Shown here piece after piece: positions 12,301 through 21,500 of a DNA stretch of 24,730 bases. This DNA comes from Reticulitermes lucifugus. Lineage: Eukaryota; Arthropoda; Insecta; Blattodea; Rhinotermitidae. Below the pieces are notes generated by a model. That model saw only the letters and a list, made by a program, of their open reading frames with translations. It had not been told where the DNA came from and ran no database searches. The translations under genes and the position numbers were made by a program. The DNA is taken from positions 32,155 to 56,884 of the forward strand of contig JAKCWW010002462.1 in assembly GCA_026260175.1 (NCBI GenBank). The letters are read 5' to 3'. Numbering within the stretch: position 1 is the first letter of the stretch; each line of letters begins with the position of its first letter.

Positions 12301-13314
12301 TGACGTGCATGACTTTCAGAGCGCCCTGACTGCGCCGTGCAATTTTCTTCCTTGGTGACATTGGGGCTCGCCATTCAACATTCTGTTGTTTCAGCTGAGG
12401 GTCAAATGAATGCATCCATGACGCGTCAACCGTTAAAATGCGATCGAGGAATGCGTTGCCTTCATTTCTCCAACGCTGCAGATGGGTGTTGGCGAGAAGT
12501 ACACGCATGGCTCTTTGGTCATCGTTGAGCACGTGTGGAATCCACTTTGCACAAACTTTTCTTCTCCCCAAGCTGTTGGTGAGGATACGGTAAACACTTG
12601 CTGGCGAGATTCTGACTTCTGTAGGAATTGCCGTGCGTGAAATACTGTGTGTACCTTCATGGACAAATTTCACTTGGTTCACATGGAGTTCATCGGTCGC
12701 CGTCGTTGGGGCTCCACTGCGAGNNNNNNNNNNNNNNNNNNNNNNNNNNNNNNNNNNNNNNNNNNNNNNNNNNNNNNNNNNNNNNNNNNNNNNNNNNNNN
12801 NNNNNNNNNNNNNNNNNNNNNNNNNNNNNNNNNNNNNNNNNNNNNNNNNNNNNNNNNNNNNNNNNNNNNNNNTCCATAGCTAAACAGCAACTGACGTCAC
12901 AAAGACAGTGCACCTGTGTGATAGCAGCAATAGAGGCACTGGCACCACACACGTAATTTGAGTTCAATCACATGACACACTGCACGGTGCTGCCACCATA
13001 CACAAAACTTCTGAAATGGCCTTCTGGTACATTTTCTGCTAATAATATTGTTCGTAGTTTGAGTGAGGGCACAAAAAATTGGTTCTTCATGGTGTTCTGC
13101 AGAGAAGGACATACATCTGGATGTTCCCTGAACTGATAAAGTGCGGGAGTCATTGACATAACTACCGAGTTGAAAAATGGTGTGTTATGTAAAGTGTGTG
13201 TAGGAAATAATACTGAATTATATTACATGTGCATCTTCTTTTGTTTTTGCAGGTTGTAAACGTTTCCGCACATTCGGCATGATGAAGTACCTCAAGAATC
13301 ATTTTGTGGAATAA
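3268..13314 (+). CDS. DEK_C + SWIB/MDM2 domain nuclear protein (UAF30/spp27-like), 5'-partial, six exons
   Basis: Joining 3268-3358, 4147-4417, 5400-5621, 6693-6833, 9462-9516 and 13253-13314 gives about 280 residues ending at TAA 13312-13314. All five introns are GT-AG, and the exon phases match at every junction. Residues 1-45 resemble a DEK_C helical domain ([20 protein letters not shown], then [13 protein letters not shown]). The middle is charged and low-complexity. The last 80 or so residues form a SWIB domain ([44 protein letters not shown]) that ends almost at the stop. Known of the family: SWIB proteins include yeast UAF30 of the RNA polymerase I upstream activation factor and chromatin-remodelling subunits, and DEK_C modules bind DNA or histones. 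Inference: a nuclear chromatin or transcription factor; its insect role is not established. The initiator exon is not found. Confidence 0.9.
3359..4146 (+). other. SWIB gene intron (788 bp)
   Basis: GT-AG intron between the two DEK_C exons. I see no gene or recognisable mobile element in it. Confidence 0.75.
4147..4417 (+). CDS. SWIB gene exon: end of DEK_C and long acidic tract
   Basis: The acceptor TTTTGTAG ends at 4146 and the donor GTGAGT begins at 4418. The first base completes an Arg codon, then [18 protein letters not shown] closes the DEK_C domain. A lysine-rich block (GKKKKGKGK) leads into 25 consecutive Asp/Glu residues (4244-4318), then basic and glycine residues ([10 protein letters not shown]) and a Ser/acidic patch ([11 protein letters not shown]) resembling casein kinase 2 sites. 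The exon ends in phase 0. The GAA/GAG run is a likely site of length variation. Confidence 0.9.
4418..5399 (+). other. SWIB gene intron (982 bp) with an R1 repeat fragment
   Basis: GT-AG intron between the acidic-tract exon and the poly-Gly exon. It contains a short copy of repeat family R1 (4711-4812). No other feature is recognisable. Confidence 0.75.
4711..4812 (+). repeat. Anonymous interspersed repeat R1, short copy
   Basis: Blocks GCCAACTGGATGGATTT, TGAAATTTTGTCTAGA and ATCAGGCACTTTGCGTG appear in the same order and spacing as in the copies at about 9798 and 16775. The copies are diverged, so the family is old. Class unknown; no coding capacity seen. Confidence 0.5.
5400..5621 (+). CDS. 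SWIB gene exon: basic/Ser-acidic linker and poly-glycine
   Basis: The acceptor GTTTTTTAG ends at 5399 and the donor GTAAGC begins at 5622; both ends are phase 0. The sequence starts [13 protein letters not shown], continues with Lys-rich stretches ([11 protein letters not shown]) likely to act as nuclear localisation signals, then [11 protein letters not shown], and 22 consecutive Gly codons at 5535-5600 (GGC/GGA/GGT mix), ending AGKKATG. The Trp and acidic residues before the glycines suggest a short linear motif; its partner is unknown. Confidence 0.88.
5622..6692 (+). other. SWIB gene intron (1071 bp)
   Basis: GT-AG intron before the SWIB exon. It is AT-rich and I see nothing recognisable in it. 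Confidence 0.7.
6693..6833 (+). CDS. SWIB gene exon: N-terminal half of the SWIB domain
   Basis: The acceptor GTTTAG ends at 6692 and the donor GTAAGT starts at 6834. The exon has 47 codons, phase 0 at both ends. [20 protein letters not shown] leads into the SWIB fold, with [18 protein letters not shown] and AIIKEKNLY. The Leu-Ser-Pro-Glu-Leu start and the Val-Lys-Lys-Ile-Trp helix are typical of SWIB domains. Confidence 0.93.
7005..7200 (+). mobile_element. tRNA-derived SINE (plus strand), ends approximate
   Basis: An A-box-like element TAGGTCAGTTGG (7018-7029) is followed about 44 bases later by a B-box-like GTTCAGTCC (7062-7070, one mismatch to GTTCRANNC). That is the internal RNA polymerase III promoter layout of a tRNA gene. 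The region between lacks a clean cloverleaf, so this is a tRNA-derived retroposon head and not a tRNA. The 3' body boundary is guessed. Confidence 0.5.
7583..7604. repeat. (TA)11 microsatellite
   Basis: Eleven uninterrupted TA units inside intron 4 of the SWIB gene. Confidence 0.9.
8155..9292. mobile_element. pogo/Tigger-like DNA transposon relic (1138 bp)
   Basis: CAGTAAAACCTCATTAATTC at 8155-8174 is repeated exactly in reverse complement at 9273-9292, giving perfect 20-bp terminal inverted repeats. A start of CAGTAAAACCTC with TTAATTC-like inner sequence is typical of pogo/Tigger-type members of the Tc1/mariner superfamily. The right flank is TA, as expected of the target duplication; the left flank is TG, so that copy has mutated or the assignment is imperfect. 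No transposase reading frame is recognisable inside. It is probably non-autonomous or decayed. Orientation cannot be set. Confidence 0.7.
9462..9516 (+). CDS. SWIB gene exon: middle of the SWIB domain
   Basis: A 55-base exon behind TTTGTTACAG with donor GTAAGT at 9517. It encodes [18 protein letters not shown] and one base of a Gly codon. 'DPxNKxxIxxDExLxxVF' is the expected continuation of a SWIB domain after the preceding ...KEKNLY. It lies between two repeat-filled introns of 2628 and 3736 bp. Confidence 0.92.
9624..9638. repeat. (TG)n microsatellite
   Basis: About seven and a half TG units, uninterrupted, near the start of the last intron of the SWIB gene. Confidence 0.85.
9740..10245 (+). 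repeat. Anonymous interspersed repeat R1, longest copy
   Basis: It shares ordered blocks with the copy at 16690-17110: CTCCCACTGGA, TTACATGAAGA, GGCAACAATGGTTA against GGCAACAGTGGTTA, and a final TTGCCTGT. Spacing is similar and both are on the same strand. Blocks are separated by diverged sequence with small insertions. No protein is encoded. Family class unknown. Confidence 0.6.
10388..10830 (-). pseudogene. Second mariner-family transposon remnant (C-terminal transposase fragment)
   Basis: Read on the minus strand, 10570-10632 encodes a decayed form of the mariner block that contains the third catalytic aspartate, ending [11 protein letters not shown]. That differs from the 11752-13027 mariner, so it is a different family. 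Right after it the frame runs into 11 C/G bases (10560-10570) and is lost. The plus-strand sequence from 10388 (GGGGGCTGTTAGAAAGTATTG) follows a TA and looks like a mariner terminal repeat, which would be the 3' end. The 5' end is not found; the SINE at about 10835 abuts it. Confidence 0.55.
10835..11107 (-). mobile_element. tRNA-derived SINE (minus strand)
   Basis: On the minus strand a perfect A box TGGCGCAGTTGG (11087-11098) is followed by a perfect B box GGGTTCGATTCC (11043-11054), the layout of a tRNA-derived head. The body then runs through GAGTAAAGGCAGACGGTGCG and TAGGGCTGACAACC, a sequence type I recall from insect SINEs (memory only, not checked). The tail near 10835-10870 is approximate. 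The tRNA-like head is well preserved compared with the other SINEs here, suggesting a younger insertion. Confidence 0.8.
11556..11625 (+). mobile_element. Possible hAT transposon end
   Basis: CTAGTGGTTTCTAAATTGTG followed by CCTGCATAACACTGG and GCTGCAAGGTGGACC resembles the CAGTGGTTCTCAAA-type terminal region common in hAT elements, with its 'CAC TGG TG... CGAGGTGG' continuation. No matching opposite end or 8-bp duplication was found, so it would be a truncated relic. Confidence 0.35.
11851..12877 (-). pseudogene. Inactivated mariner transposase (DD34D type)
   Basis: The reading frame likely starts at the ATG at 12875-12877, just before the assembly gap. Visible blocks are [39 protein letters not shown] with the first catalytic Asp (12425-12427), ILLQDNATH with the second, and [16 protein letters not shown]. 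The third catalytic Asp, expected 35 positions after the second, is His (CAT, 12035-12037). Further breaks are TGA in place of Trp at 12083-12085, TAA in the C-terminal part just before [12 protein letters not shown], and a one-base frameshift near 11880, after which DSAGDYNE and the natural TAG (11851-11853) appear. Fifty or so N-terminal residues are hidden by the gap. A dead copy. Confidence 0.9.
12724..12872. other. Assembly gap (149 N)
   Basis: A run of N inside the N-terminal coding part of the mariner. Its length keeps the transposase frame and gives a normal element size. The gap probably arose because the element is repeated elsewhere in the genome. Confidence 0.98.
13253..13314 (+). 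CDS. SWIB gene terminal coding exon
   Basis: The acceptor TTTTTGCAG ends at 13252. The first two bases complete the Gly codon left by the previous exon, then [19 protein letters not shown] and TAA (13312-13314). This is the last SWIB helix. The protein stops two residues after the usual end of the domain, so there is no C-terminal extension. Confidence 0.92.
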
Positions 13315-14706
13315 CTCATTCAAATTTAAGAATCTGGAAGCAAACAAATGGCCAAAACAGAGTAAAACCTTTTTTCCTTTTCTTGGGCCAGTCATCACAT
13401 GTCAGAATTTTGACCAGTGTTTATGCTCTGTGAATGAGAATTTATCATTCTCCCCTTGTTTTGGTAACTTATAAATATTGTGCGGTGTCCCATTGTAGTT
13501 GTTGTGAAATGCTTTGGCCAAAACTTTACAAAAATAACAACCACTTTACTCAAGTTGACAAAGTTAGAGAAATTCTGTTTTGAGAAGAGTTGACCATGTT
13601 TTTAAGTGTTTGCACCGTATATTTTCTAAATATTAGGGATGTGGAAATCTCTTCAGTAGGCAGCCATCATTCAGTTTTCTGTCCATGCACAGTACTTGCA
13701 AGGTGTTGTATGTCTGAAATGTGAAAATGGCAAAGCAATTTTTTTACCATCTATGTGTATTTGTATGTGTAATGACAACAAAAACAAGGAAATACAAGTC
13801 TTTTTTTTATTTTAACATACTGTAATTTTGGAACTGAAATGTTTATTGTTTTCTTTATTTTCTTGATTATAACCAGCATTTGGAGTTTTGCAAATCCATC
13901 CCAAACTTCTAAAAATTTCCTTGCCATGTTTGCAACCCCAGAATGTATTAAGAATAGCATGAAAAAATAGAATGGTGAATTTTGTTGTACAGTTACGTTG
14001 TTTGTTGTAGTACCCTGTACTTCTTTCCCGAAATGTTCCAAATGTCAGGGCTGCCACTATATTAATGTACAATACAGCTAAAGTAACAATTGTATGGAAT
14101 TTTGTTGGAGGCAATGGGAAGGTATCCTCCTTGCCCAAATTCACTACAACTTTGAATCAGCCCTGTAATATCAGAAGCCAAAAGTTTAAAATAAGGTAGA
14201 TGAAAACATTGCTTAATTTTTAAATAATGCTTATACTCTACATTAGCCATTTTATTTTCATACATGTGCCCAGTTTATTCTGCGGAATTCAGTATCTAAT
14301 TACTGATTGGGAATAGGGGTGTTTTTCAGACAAGTGGCCAGGTTTTAATTTTGTGTGGGGAGAGGGAGCACTTTGTGCAGGGGTGTAGTAGCATTGTGAA
14401 GAAATGCAGTGCTTAGCCAGCTGGACCATTTGTGTGCTGTAGTCATGGTGCAGTGTGTGGTCAGTAAAGGTTCAATAAACGCTGCTATTGTATGAAGGTC
14501 ATAGGTTATACATTACTTGATGTTGACAGTTGCACACACCACATTGATATTCCCTCATCTCAAAACAACTTGTAAAACTTCATAATAAAATATTTTTACT
14601 GTAACAGTAGATTGGCATATATATTAGCTTATTCCATAGTGACAGCCCAACCACCCTTTGTGTGCTAGGTTTTGGCTAATTGTCTCACCCGATAAAATAG
14701 AACCTG

Positions 14707-14718
14707 CCCCCCCCCCCN
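14707..14718. repeat. C homopolymer (11 bases) ending in an ambiguous base
   Basis: Eleven C followed by N at 14718; the consensus could not be resolved at the homopolymer end. Confidence 0.9.
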
Positions 14719-16689
14719 AAGTCTACATATGTTGACAATGTACTGTTCATAACATAAAAATATTGTCCATATTTTCTTAATACACATGCTTTGGATAGCC
14801 ATTGTGTTCCCTATCCCCCTCCTCATCCATCTCCTGTATGTGGTAGAGTGGAGAAGATGCCATATTCAAATTTGAATTGAATGGGATGATTTGCAGTGTA
14901 GGTTTTTGAAGTTAGAATGTGGTGGAGTGTGTCTGTGGTGATCGGAAAGATGTAGCTGTGCTCATGACATCCCCCTGTATGTAGCAGAAGTTGAGATGTA
15001 CCGAAGTGTTTATCAGGTATCAGAAATTTATCCCAGGAATTTTTGTGTCCATGTAATACTGAAAATCTTTGTATAGCTCTTCACCTTTTATGTCTATGAT
15101 TTTATCATACATCTCCTTGAGTAGTTGTGTTTATTGTACTATTCAAGAAATTTCCCTTTTGAGAACCCAAATTTGATCTTCATTCCACAACAACCTGCAC
15201 TTGAGCCCTGTCTTGAAAGTTTCACTTTTATCTGTGCTGTGTTTACTCTACATATTTTGTCTTCTAAGTTATGAGTTGAGGACTTGTGTGTTTTCAGCAA
15301 AGAAGAGGGCTGCAGACATATGAAAATAAAATATATTTCTTCATCTTGTTAACATTTGTAATGAGTGACAGTTTTGATGTATATGGTAGAGAAAAATTAT
15401 TCACCTTGTAACAGGATAATTGCAGGCTCCCCTGTCATCAATTTCATACTGTAAGAGATATAAAGAAGCCCATAGTGTTCATCTGTTTGCTGGATTTTGA
15501 CAGTTTTTACTCTGAACTGTTAAATTGTATTTAAACCTCCAGGTACTACTGTTAAATACTATAGTATAATGGTGAAGCACATTTGCAAACTCTTTTGTGA
15601 TTTATCTAGCCACAAAAAAGAAATGAAGTCACAGTGCTTGATATGGGCTGTTTTGCGTGAAGTGCAAGAAGACATTTCTACTCATATTTTACATTTGATA
15701 GCTCCTTTTTGCCTGAAGCGTGTCTGTACTTATAATGTACTAGTTTTTGGCGCATTTAATTTAAACATTTCTTTTCTTTGCTCTTTAGATGTCAGGAATG
15801 GTGTGTGATACTGGTTTTTACTTACAACATGGACATCCACACAAAATTAAATTTTCAGTTTGTTTTGTAGCTGTGATCTAATACTACTTACGTTTCTTGT
15901 ATAAGACGGTAGTGTAAAGTCAGATGGCATCTGAAGTAACATAACAAATAATGATGGCAGCAGTGTAGAACTGATCTGACTGCAAAGTGCTATGACAAAA
16001 ATACAGTGTGCACCAAGGTGATTTAGTCAGAAACATCACATCTTTGATGAAGATGTGTTAGTTCCTTGCAGTTATTTTGTTTTAATTAACATGAGGTGAA
16101 AGTATGAATGCCAATGCTGGGTACATCCTTACTAGTGAGACAGCATGTGTGAACATGCAAGTGTCATATTCATAGAATTAACCACCAATTCAGAAACATT
16201 TCAGAGGTTATCAGGAATGAAAAAAAAAAGTTTTTTTGGGGGACGGAGAAGGATGCAAATTTCGGAACTGCACTCTGTCTAGAATGTCTGATGATTACAC
16301 TGAGGTAAGGAATTTAATCTCTGTAATTCAAGTACTTTAGTATGTAATACTTTATATATTATAATAACTCACAGAAATTTAAGAAAAAGAAACTGTAAAT
16401 GTTTATGTAACCATTGGATGAAAAATGAAAGTAATGTATTCATAAATAATTTAATGGTGCTTTCATTAATTAAAATTGTATCATTACTTGATATTAGTTT
16501 TATTTATCCATAAGACTGGCAGTCTTATTTTTTTCTCTGGATCTGCATTGCAGAATGCCGTGTTGAAATGAAAAATATGTCAGATGCAGGTGATGGTGGG
16601 TGTGACTTGTTGATACACAGGCTACATTAACTAATCTGCTACTGAGGAGGAACTGTTTTAAAAAATTTCTGCTGATTTGAGTCGGTATT

Positions 16690-17110
16690 TGAACTCTGAA
16701 ATGACCATTTTAGGCGTTTGCGTAAGTCGCAGAACGTGGTTCTTAGCTTCATCATGTCCAAAATGTGTCAACTGGGCTCCCACTGGACAGTTGTGTCAAA
16801 TTTTGTATTTGAGATTTTTATGAAAAGCTGTGAAAAAAATTCAAATTTGGTTAAATTTGTACAAAAGTATCAGGCACCTTACATGAAGATCTAAGTATGT
16901 TTATATTGACAGCAGTATGAAATATTTTGTAACTTGGCAACAGTGCAAAGGGAACCCATTTTTGTGTTTGCATGGCAACACTTAACAGTTTTGCCTTGTT
17001 GACAGCGACATGTAGCTCAACAATACAAAGGGAGCTCATGTTTCTATGGCAACAGTGGTTATTCAAATGTTCTACAGTGTTACATTATATATATATATTG
17101 CCTGTATTGT
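16690..17110 (+). repeat. Anonymous interspersed repeat R1, third copy
   Basis: Shared blocks with 9740-10245: GGCTCCCACTGGA, CACCTTACATGAAGATCT, ATGGCAACAGTGGTTA and TATATTGCCTGT, in the same order and on the same strand. A GCAACA-containing sub-block appears three times here (near 16939, 16973 and 17049), suggesting internal duplication. Confidence 0.6.
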
Positions 17111-17713
17111 TTATTTGCTCTCCATCCATTCTGATACCTGGAAGAACAGTTTGAAACAAGGGTTTAGAATTTGTAATGCCTATTTGCCAATTGCATGGAC
17201 TTAACAGTCATGAAAGTTCTGTTGGGAGTGCCATTTTAAATTCATAATCCAGTACTAAACGAATTTGCATGCTGGATTTGTGCACAGGTGAACATAGACT
17301 GAAGTCCAAGTTGCGTGAGAACATTGATTTCCTTCAGTAGTCAATATGATAAAAATTTTATTACTAGTATTTTGCTTATCGTTGGGGCAGTCGGGCCCAG
17401 AATCAGGCTGTAGAACCAAAGGAAAAGGCAGTAGTTTTAGTAATAGTGGTATTTTCTTTCTGGTAACCCATTATTAACTTGAATACAGATTTTGTCTGTT
17501 TTAAAATTGCCAAACATAACCTCAAGTTTTATATTGTCACCATAAATGTAGTTGTTGTTGTGCAAACAATGTTTCTTGCAGAATTTTTAGGTATGCTTCA
17601 GATTTTTTGTGGAATTTTACATGCCCAGCATGAAAGGTTTATTAGTTACTACCATCCAACCAAAAGCTGATGCAGCTGCCATTTTGTTTTTTATATCCTG
17701 TGGAAGTTATTTT

Positions 17714-17719
17714 AATAAA
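17714..17719 (+). promoter_or_regulatory. Candidate poly(A) signal for the SWIB gene
   Basis: AATAAA followed by a T-rich then GTGTT-containing stretch. If used, the 3' UTR would be about 4.4 kb and would stop about 450 bp from the opposing Cfap206 transcript end. Earlier AATAAA copies (14474, 14584) are equally possible. Confidence 0.3.
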
Positions 17720-18182
17720 GTTTCATATTTTTAAAGATGTGTTACCTTGGATAATTGTAGGATTCTGGTGCTAGTGTAACTCATGTGTAATAAGTTTATC
17801 CATCTGCCATGCTATTACTATTGTGGGAAATTAAAATGTTTGTCATGAATATATCATACAATTAAAATTTAAACTTGAACTTTTTCATCAACAATTGCCA
17901 ATTGTTTCCTAATTACCTCCTTATGTAAGTGGTTGCTTCTTGAGGCACACATGAGTCGTATGAGGAATTTCATTTATTCAGCTTCCAGTTTTTCCATGTC
18001 TCCTTTCTTCATGGCCAATTAAGAGGGGACATTCATTATAAATTTCAATATGCCTATAGTCTATAGTCAAAGTTTAGAACATTTTATTATTAATTTCAAA
18101 ACAGCTGCTTTAAATTACCTGTATGCACTAGTGTCAGAGCTTTGAAATTAATCGGGCTAAATAATTTCTGTGGGAATTTGTT

Positions 18183-18188
18183 TTTATT
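18183..18188 (-). promoter_or_regulatory. Candidate poly(A) signal for Cfap206
   Basis: TTTATT on the plus strand is AATAAA on the minus strand, about 140 bases past the Cfap206 stop codon. It is the first canonical signal I see downstream. Confidence 0.45.
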
Positions 18189-18329
18189 GGTAAAGATGCT
18201 AAATGTCTTGTACAGCTTTGTAAATGAGTTATTAGTACAGGAATTCGGTTTCAAATGGTAAGTGCTGATATGCTTAATACCTTAAAAAGTGTTGCAAACA
18301 TGGCAGATTTAGTGGAGCATCACTTGCCT

Positions 18330-18536
18330 TCAGTTATTCTTGAACAGGTCTGGTGTCAGCACAAACTGTCTACAAAGACCATACATGTAAATCTGGTGCA
18401 CTGGGACACACGATATTCCATCACGCTTTGTCTGGACCTCTTGGGTCTTCTGTGGTTTTGCTTGTAATCCAATGCTCATCTTGTGATAGCTGCTTTGAGT
18501 TTGCACTGATTTTGTCTTGCTATTCACTATGTTTGC
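18330..18536 (-). CDS. Cfap206: Cfap206 terminal coding exon
   Basis: The acceptor ATGTCAACAG precedes 68 codons and TGA. It starts ANIVNSKTKSVQTQ, continues AKPQKTQEVQTKRDG, and ends IYMYGLCRQ followed by an Asn-rich tail (FKNN). The repeated Gln-Thr pairs and the IYMYGL end match the C-terminus expected of the family. Confidence 0.9.
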   Translation of the reverse strand, partial: ANIVNSKTKSVQTQSSYHKMSIGLQAKPQKTQEVQTKRDGISCVPVHQIYMYGLCRQFVLTPDLFKNN

Positions 18537-21500
18537 CTGTTGACATAAAATGGAACATTGTGGTGGATCATGGATGTTGCTGCATTGGTTTAAAATAATC
18601 TTGACCCTCTTAGTACAGAGTGGCCAATCTGTCGGCCACTAGTACTGTTGCGTGTTACGCCAGTGCTGCGATCTGTCTGCCTTCATTTTAAGTGTATTAA
18701 AATAGTGATTCTTTTATTGACACATCTCAGTATTTCTTTAATGTGACAGGTTATCGATTTTAGCATTACCTACCCATACAGCCTGACAATAAGAGGGTTG
18801 CATAATATACAGGAGCTTGTTTTTCAGTATGAAGACTGATGTTCAAACGAAATGGTAATCTCGTCTTTCATGTAAGAACCTTAAAGTTCCATATGCCTGC
18901 TTGTTAAGTTACTTCAACATAGGCCTTTTCAAATCTTCCATGGTCAGGTTTCAGATTGTAATTATGTTGAACTGTAGAACATCTGTGAGGAGCAGTACCA
19001 ACTTGTGTTATTTAGCTGTGTTTAGTGGCACTGAGCAGGTTAGCTCAGAAGAAAATCATATTTTTATTGGTTATCCTAATTGAAATGTCCTGTGGTTTTT
19101 AACAGTCTTCTAGGTAAATGTCAGAATAGGACCTTGAAATTGTTAGAAACTGCTGCTTACTCCACTTCATCTGATGCAGAACTTCATAAATTCTGCACTT
19201 GGTACAGCATTATTAAATAACCTTTATGTGTGCGTGTGTGTGAGCATGCTGGCATGCATGTATGTCTGTACACATCTTGTTTTGCCACTTCATTGCCTCA
19301 AGAAATGAAATGAGCACTGCTGTCTGTTATTGCAGAAGCATAGTGCACCTAGTAGTTGCTAACTCACAAGTTTTATGGCATCCCTTTTGAGGTCCCATTC
19401 ATTCCAGTGGTATGTTGGATCAATGTGGCTTGGGATTGGATGCAGTTCAGTTTGTGCCTCACTGTCGCATTTAATTACAGGTTGTGGTTTCTTAGTAGGC
19501 AGTCTGAAATAGTAAGTGATCATTAGCATTCTTCATACTGTGTAATTTTAGGTTCTGATTCGTGACTGAACATTATTACTGTCTTCTAAAGTGTGCCGCT
19601 GGTTAGCCTGGTATGTGTCAAATTTTGGGAGGAACTTATAGCTTTGATCCTCAGGTAGATGAAGTTCTGTCAGATCTTATACCAGAGATGCAGGTCAGAG
19701 TGCAGTTTTCAGATATGTGAAGGGTTTTGGCATGAGATCAGCTACCGTGGATTCCACACGTTTGCCAAGAGCGTCCACAGTTTTATGCTGCATGATATTG
19801 ACTGTTCGTTTATAATTCATGCTAGTTCTGTAAGATTTAATGTTCTGATGGTTATAATTTGGATGTGTCACAATCAGTAGAATAGATAACTGGTTGGGAG
19901 CCACCCCATACCTTGAAAATTGTGGGGCCTCTTCACAAAAATAGCCGACAACAAATTTTAGTATTCTGTCCATTTGGAGGCCCCCTGACCTCTGTGTTGC
20001 AGGGTCTGTGGGGGCACTGCCTATGGCACTGGTCACCATCTAGTTTGTGGAAGTTCAGTACTGTGGAGATACCTGCTGTCTGCTCTTGTACTCTGTACAT
20101 GGAGGCAACAGGTTTCTCCAAAGCAGTGGTAAATTTATACCGTACTATATGGCATACCATCACAGAAGATAGTAGTGTTCAGTGTTAGCTCTGTTTACAT
20201 TTGTTGCATTTCACTTAGCCTCTCTTTATGACGTGATGTAAACCCTGTTATTCATAGAAAAGAGCAGAATGAGATAAATTTCTGGCATTCTAATGCATGT
20301 GTCCCACATGTAAGCCAAAGTCTTTAATACACAATATATGTGCTTTTCACAAGCAGCTAAATGTTGGCATACATGTGTGTTTAATTTACCACAAATACAT
20401 TTTAATCTCATCTAGTCCTAATAATGTTGAAGGACACCTGCTAGGAACAACAGCAATAAAAACGATTTTCACTGAAATTGAGAAAGAAGGAGACTGGAAA
20501 GCATAATTTATTTCAGAATGTTTTTATCTAGTGCTGTGTATGGTAAAGAATTGACATCTCACTTTGAAAGAAGAATAAATACTGAAAGTGTATGAGAACT
20601 AAAGAGAATATTTGGAACCAAGACAGATGGAACAACAGGAGTGGAGACTGCTTGATAGTGAAGAACTTTGTGGTTTGTCTGTACCTAAAATAGGCCAAAC
20701 ATAAAATAGGTACAGAGGAAATGAAGTGCGTACTGTAATTTAAAATGTTATAGACAGTTCATGCAAATTTGTTGATAGATGGTTGGAATCAAAACTAGGT
20801 AGTTTATTTTAAGAAATCCCTAAAATATTTATTACATTGATCATTCTGTCCCCTGGGTGTGTAATGAACTTACTCTGCTGCCATACACACAGCTGCCACC
20901 TGTTCTTGGAGCTGCAGAAGATTGATCAGTTCTGGTTTCTTTCTCATGAGCTGCAGTACGGAGATCACGTACCTGTTTGAACAATATTGTATTAACTGGC
21001 ACATGAATGGTCAGAATGGAATGACTGTTTTATATAACATTTGAAATTTGCGAGGTTCCAGGTTGAAACAGTGGCTCATATTGGCTATCCTGACAGGTTT
21101 TCATGTTCTTTTATTCTTTCCAAGCCAGTGCTGGGCTAGTACCTCAAATTAGGCCGTGGCTGCTTCCAGTTTTACATCCTTTCCAATTCATTGTTTACCC
21201 CATCATTCAGTTCTGTATAATTTGAGCTATTGAAGGTGTGGGTAAAAAAGCTGAGGACATGTGTGATGATTCTCACGGTGCTGAATTTGAAGATGCGGTT
21301 GTCTGGGATGTGTTAAGTTGTAGGCTGGTAGATAGGATCTCTGAAGATGAAGGCTGTACATGCCTCTGAAAGGCTGTTACCTACCTGCCAAATTACACAG
21401 CAGCACATTCCAGAAGAATAAAATTTTTAAAATAAGAATGTCTAAATAAATTACATAATGACTTTAAAGTCTTTTAAGTAGATATTAAACTTAGGCATGC

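Larger units (their letters stand above)
11752..13027 (-). mobile_element. mariner transposon, nearly full length (1276 bp)
   Basis: The inverted ends match: 11759-11781 (CATTTCAGAAGTTTTGTG...) against the reverse complement of 12996-13027, with the outer bases CTAGGAG and CCAGAAGGC differing by a 2-base gap. Both flanks are TA (11750-11751 and 13028-13029), the mariner target duplication. The total of about 1.28 kb is normal for mariner even with the 149-base gap counted, so the gap estimate is probably about right. The element sits antisense in the last intron of the SWIB gene. Confidence 0.92.
9517..13252 (+). other. SWIB gene intron (3736 bp) packed with mobile-element relics
   Basis: GT-AG intron before the last coding exon. 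In order it holds a TG repeat, repeat R1, a mariner remnant, a minus-strand SINE, a possible hAT end, and a nearly full-length mariner with an assembly gap. Little of it is free of repeats. Confidence 0.75.
13315..18182. other. 3' UTR / intergenic DNA between convergent genes
   Basis: There is no coding region I can support between the SWIB stop (13314) and the Cfap206 stop (18330, opposite strand). Short frames here lack splice partners. AATAAA hexamers on the plus strand at 14474-14479, 14584-14589 and 17714-17719 could end the SWIB transcript. The stretch contains a C run next to an N (14707-14718), an R1 repeat copy (16690-17110) and a TA microsatellite (17086-17098). Confidence 0.6.

Noticed and set aside
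13751..14265. Overlapping minus-strand frames up to 110 codons
   Set aside because: No splice partners, no recognisable domain, frames overlap one another, and they lie in the likely 3' UTR/intergenic DNA.
15569..15808. 79-codon plus-strand frame
   Set aside because: AT-rich, composition unlike the real exons, no homology recognised, no splice support.
19900..20170. Overlapping frames on both strands in the Cfap206 intron
   Set aside because: Neither frame shows a domain or in-phase splice sites; it looks like an old non-coding repeat.
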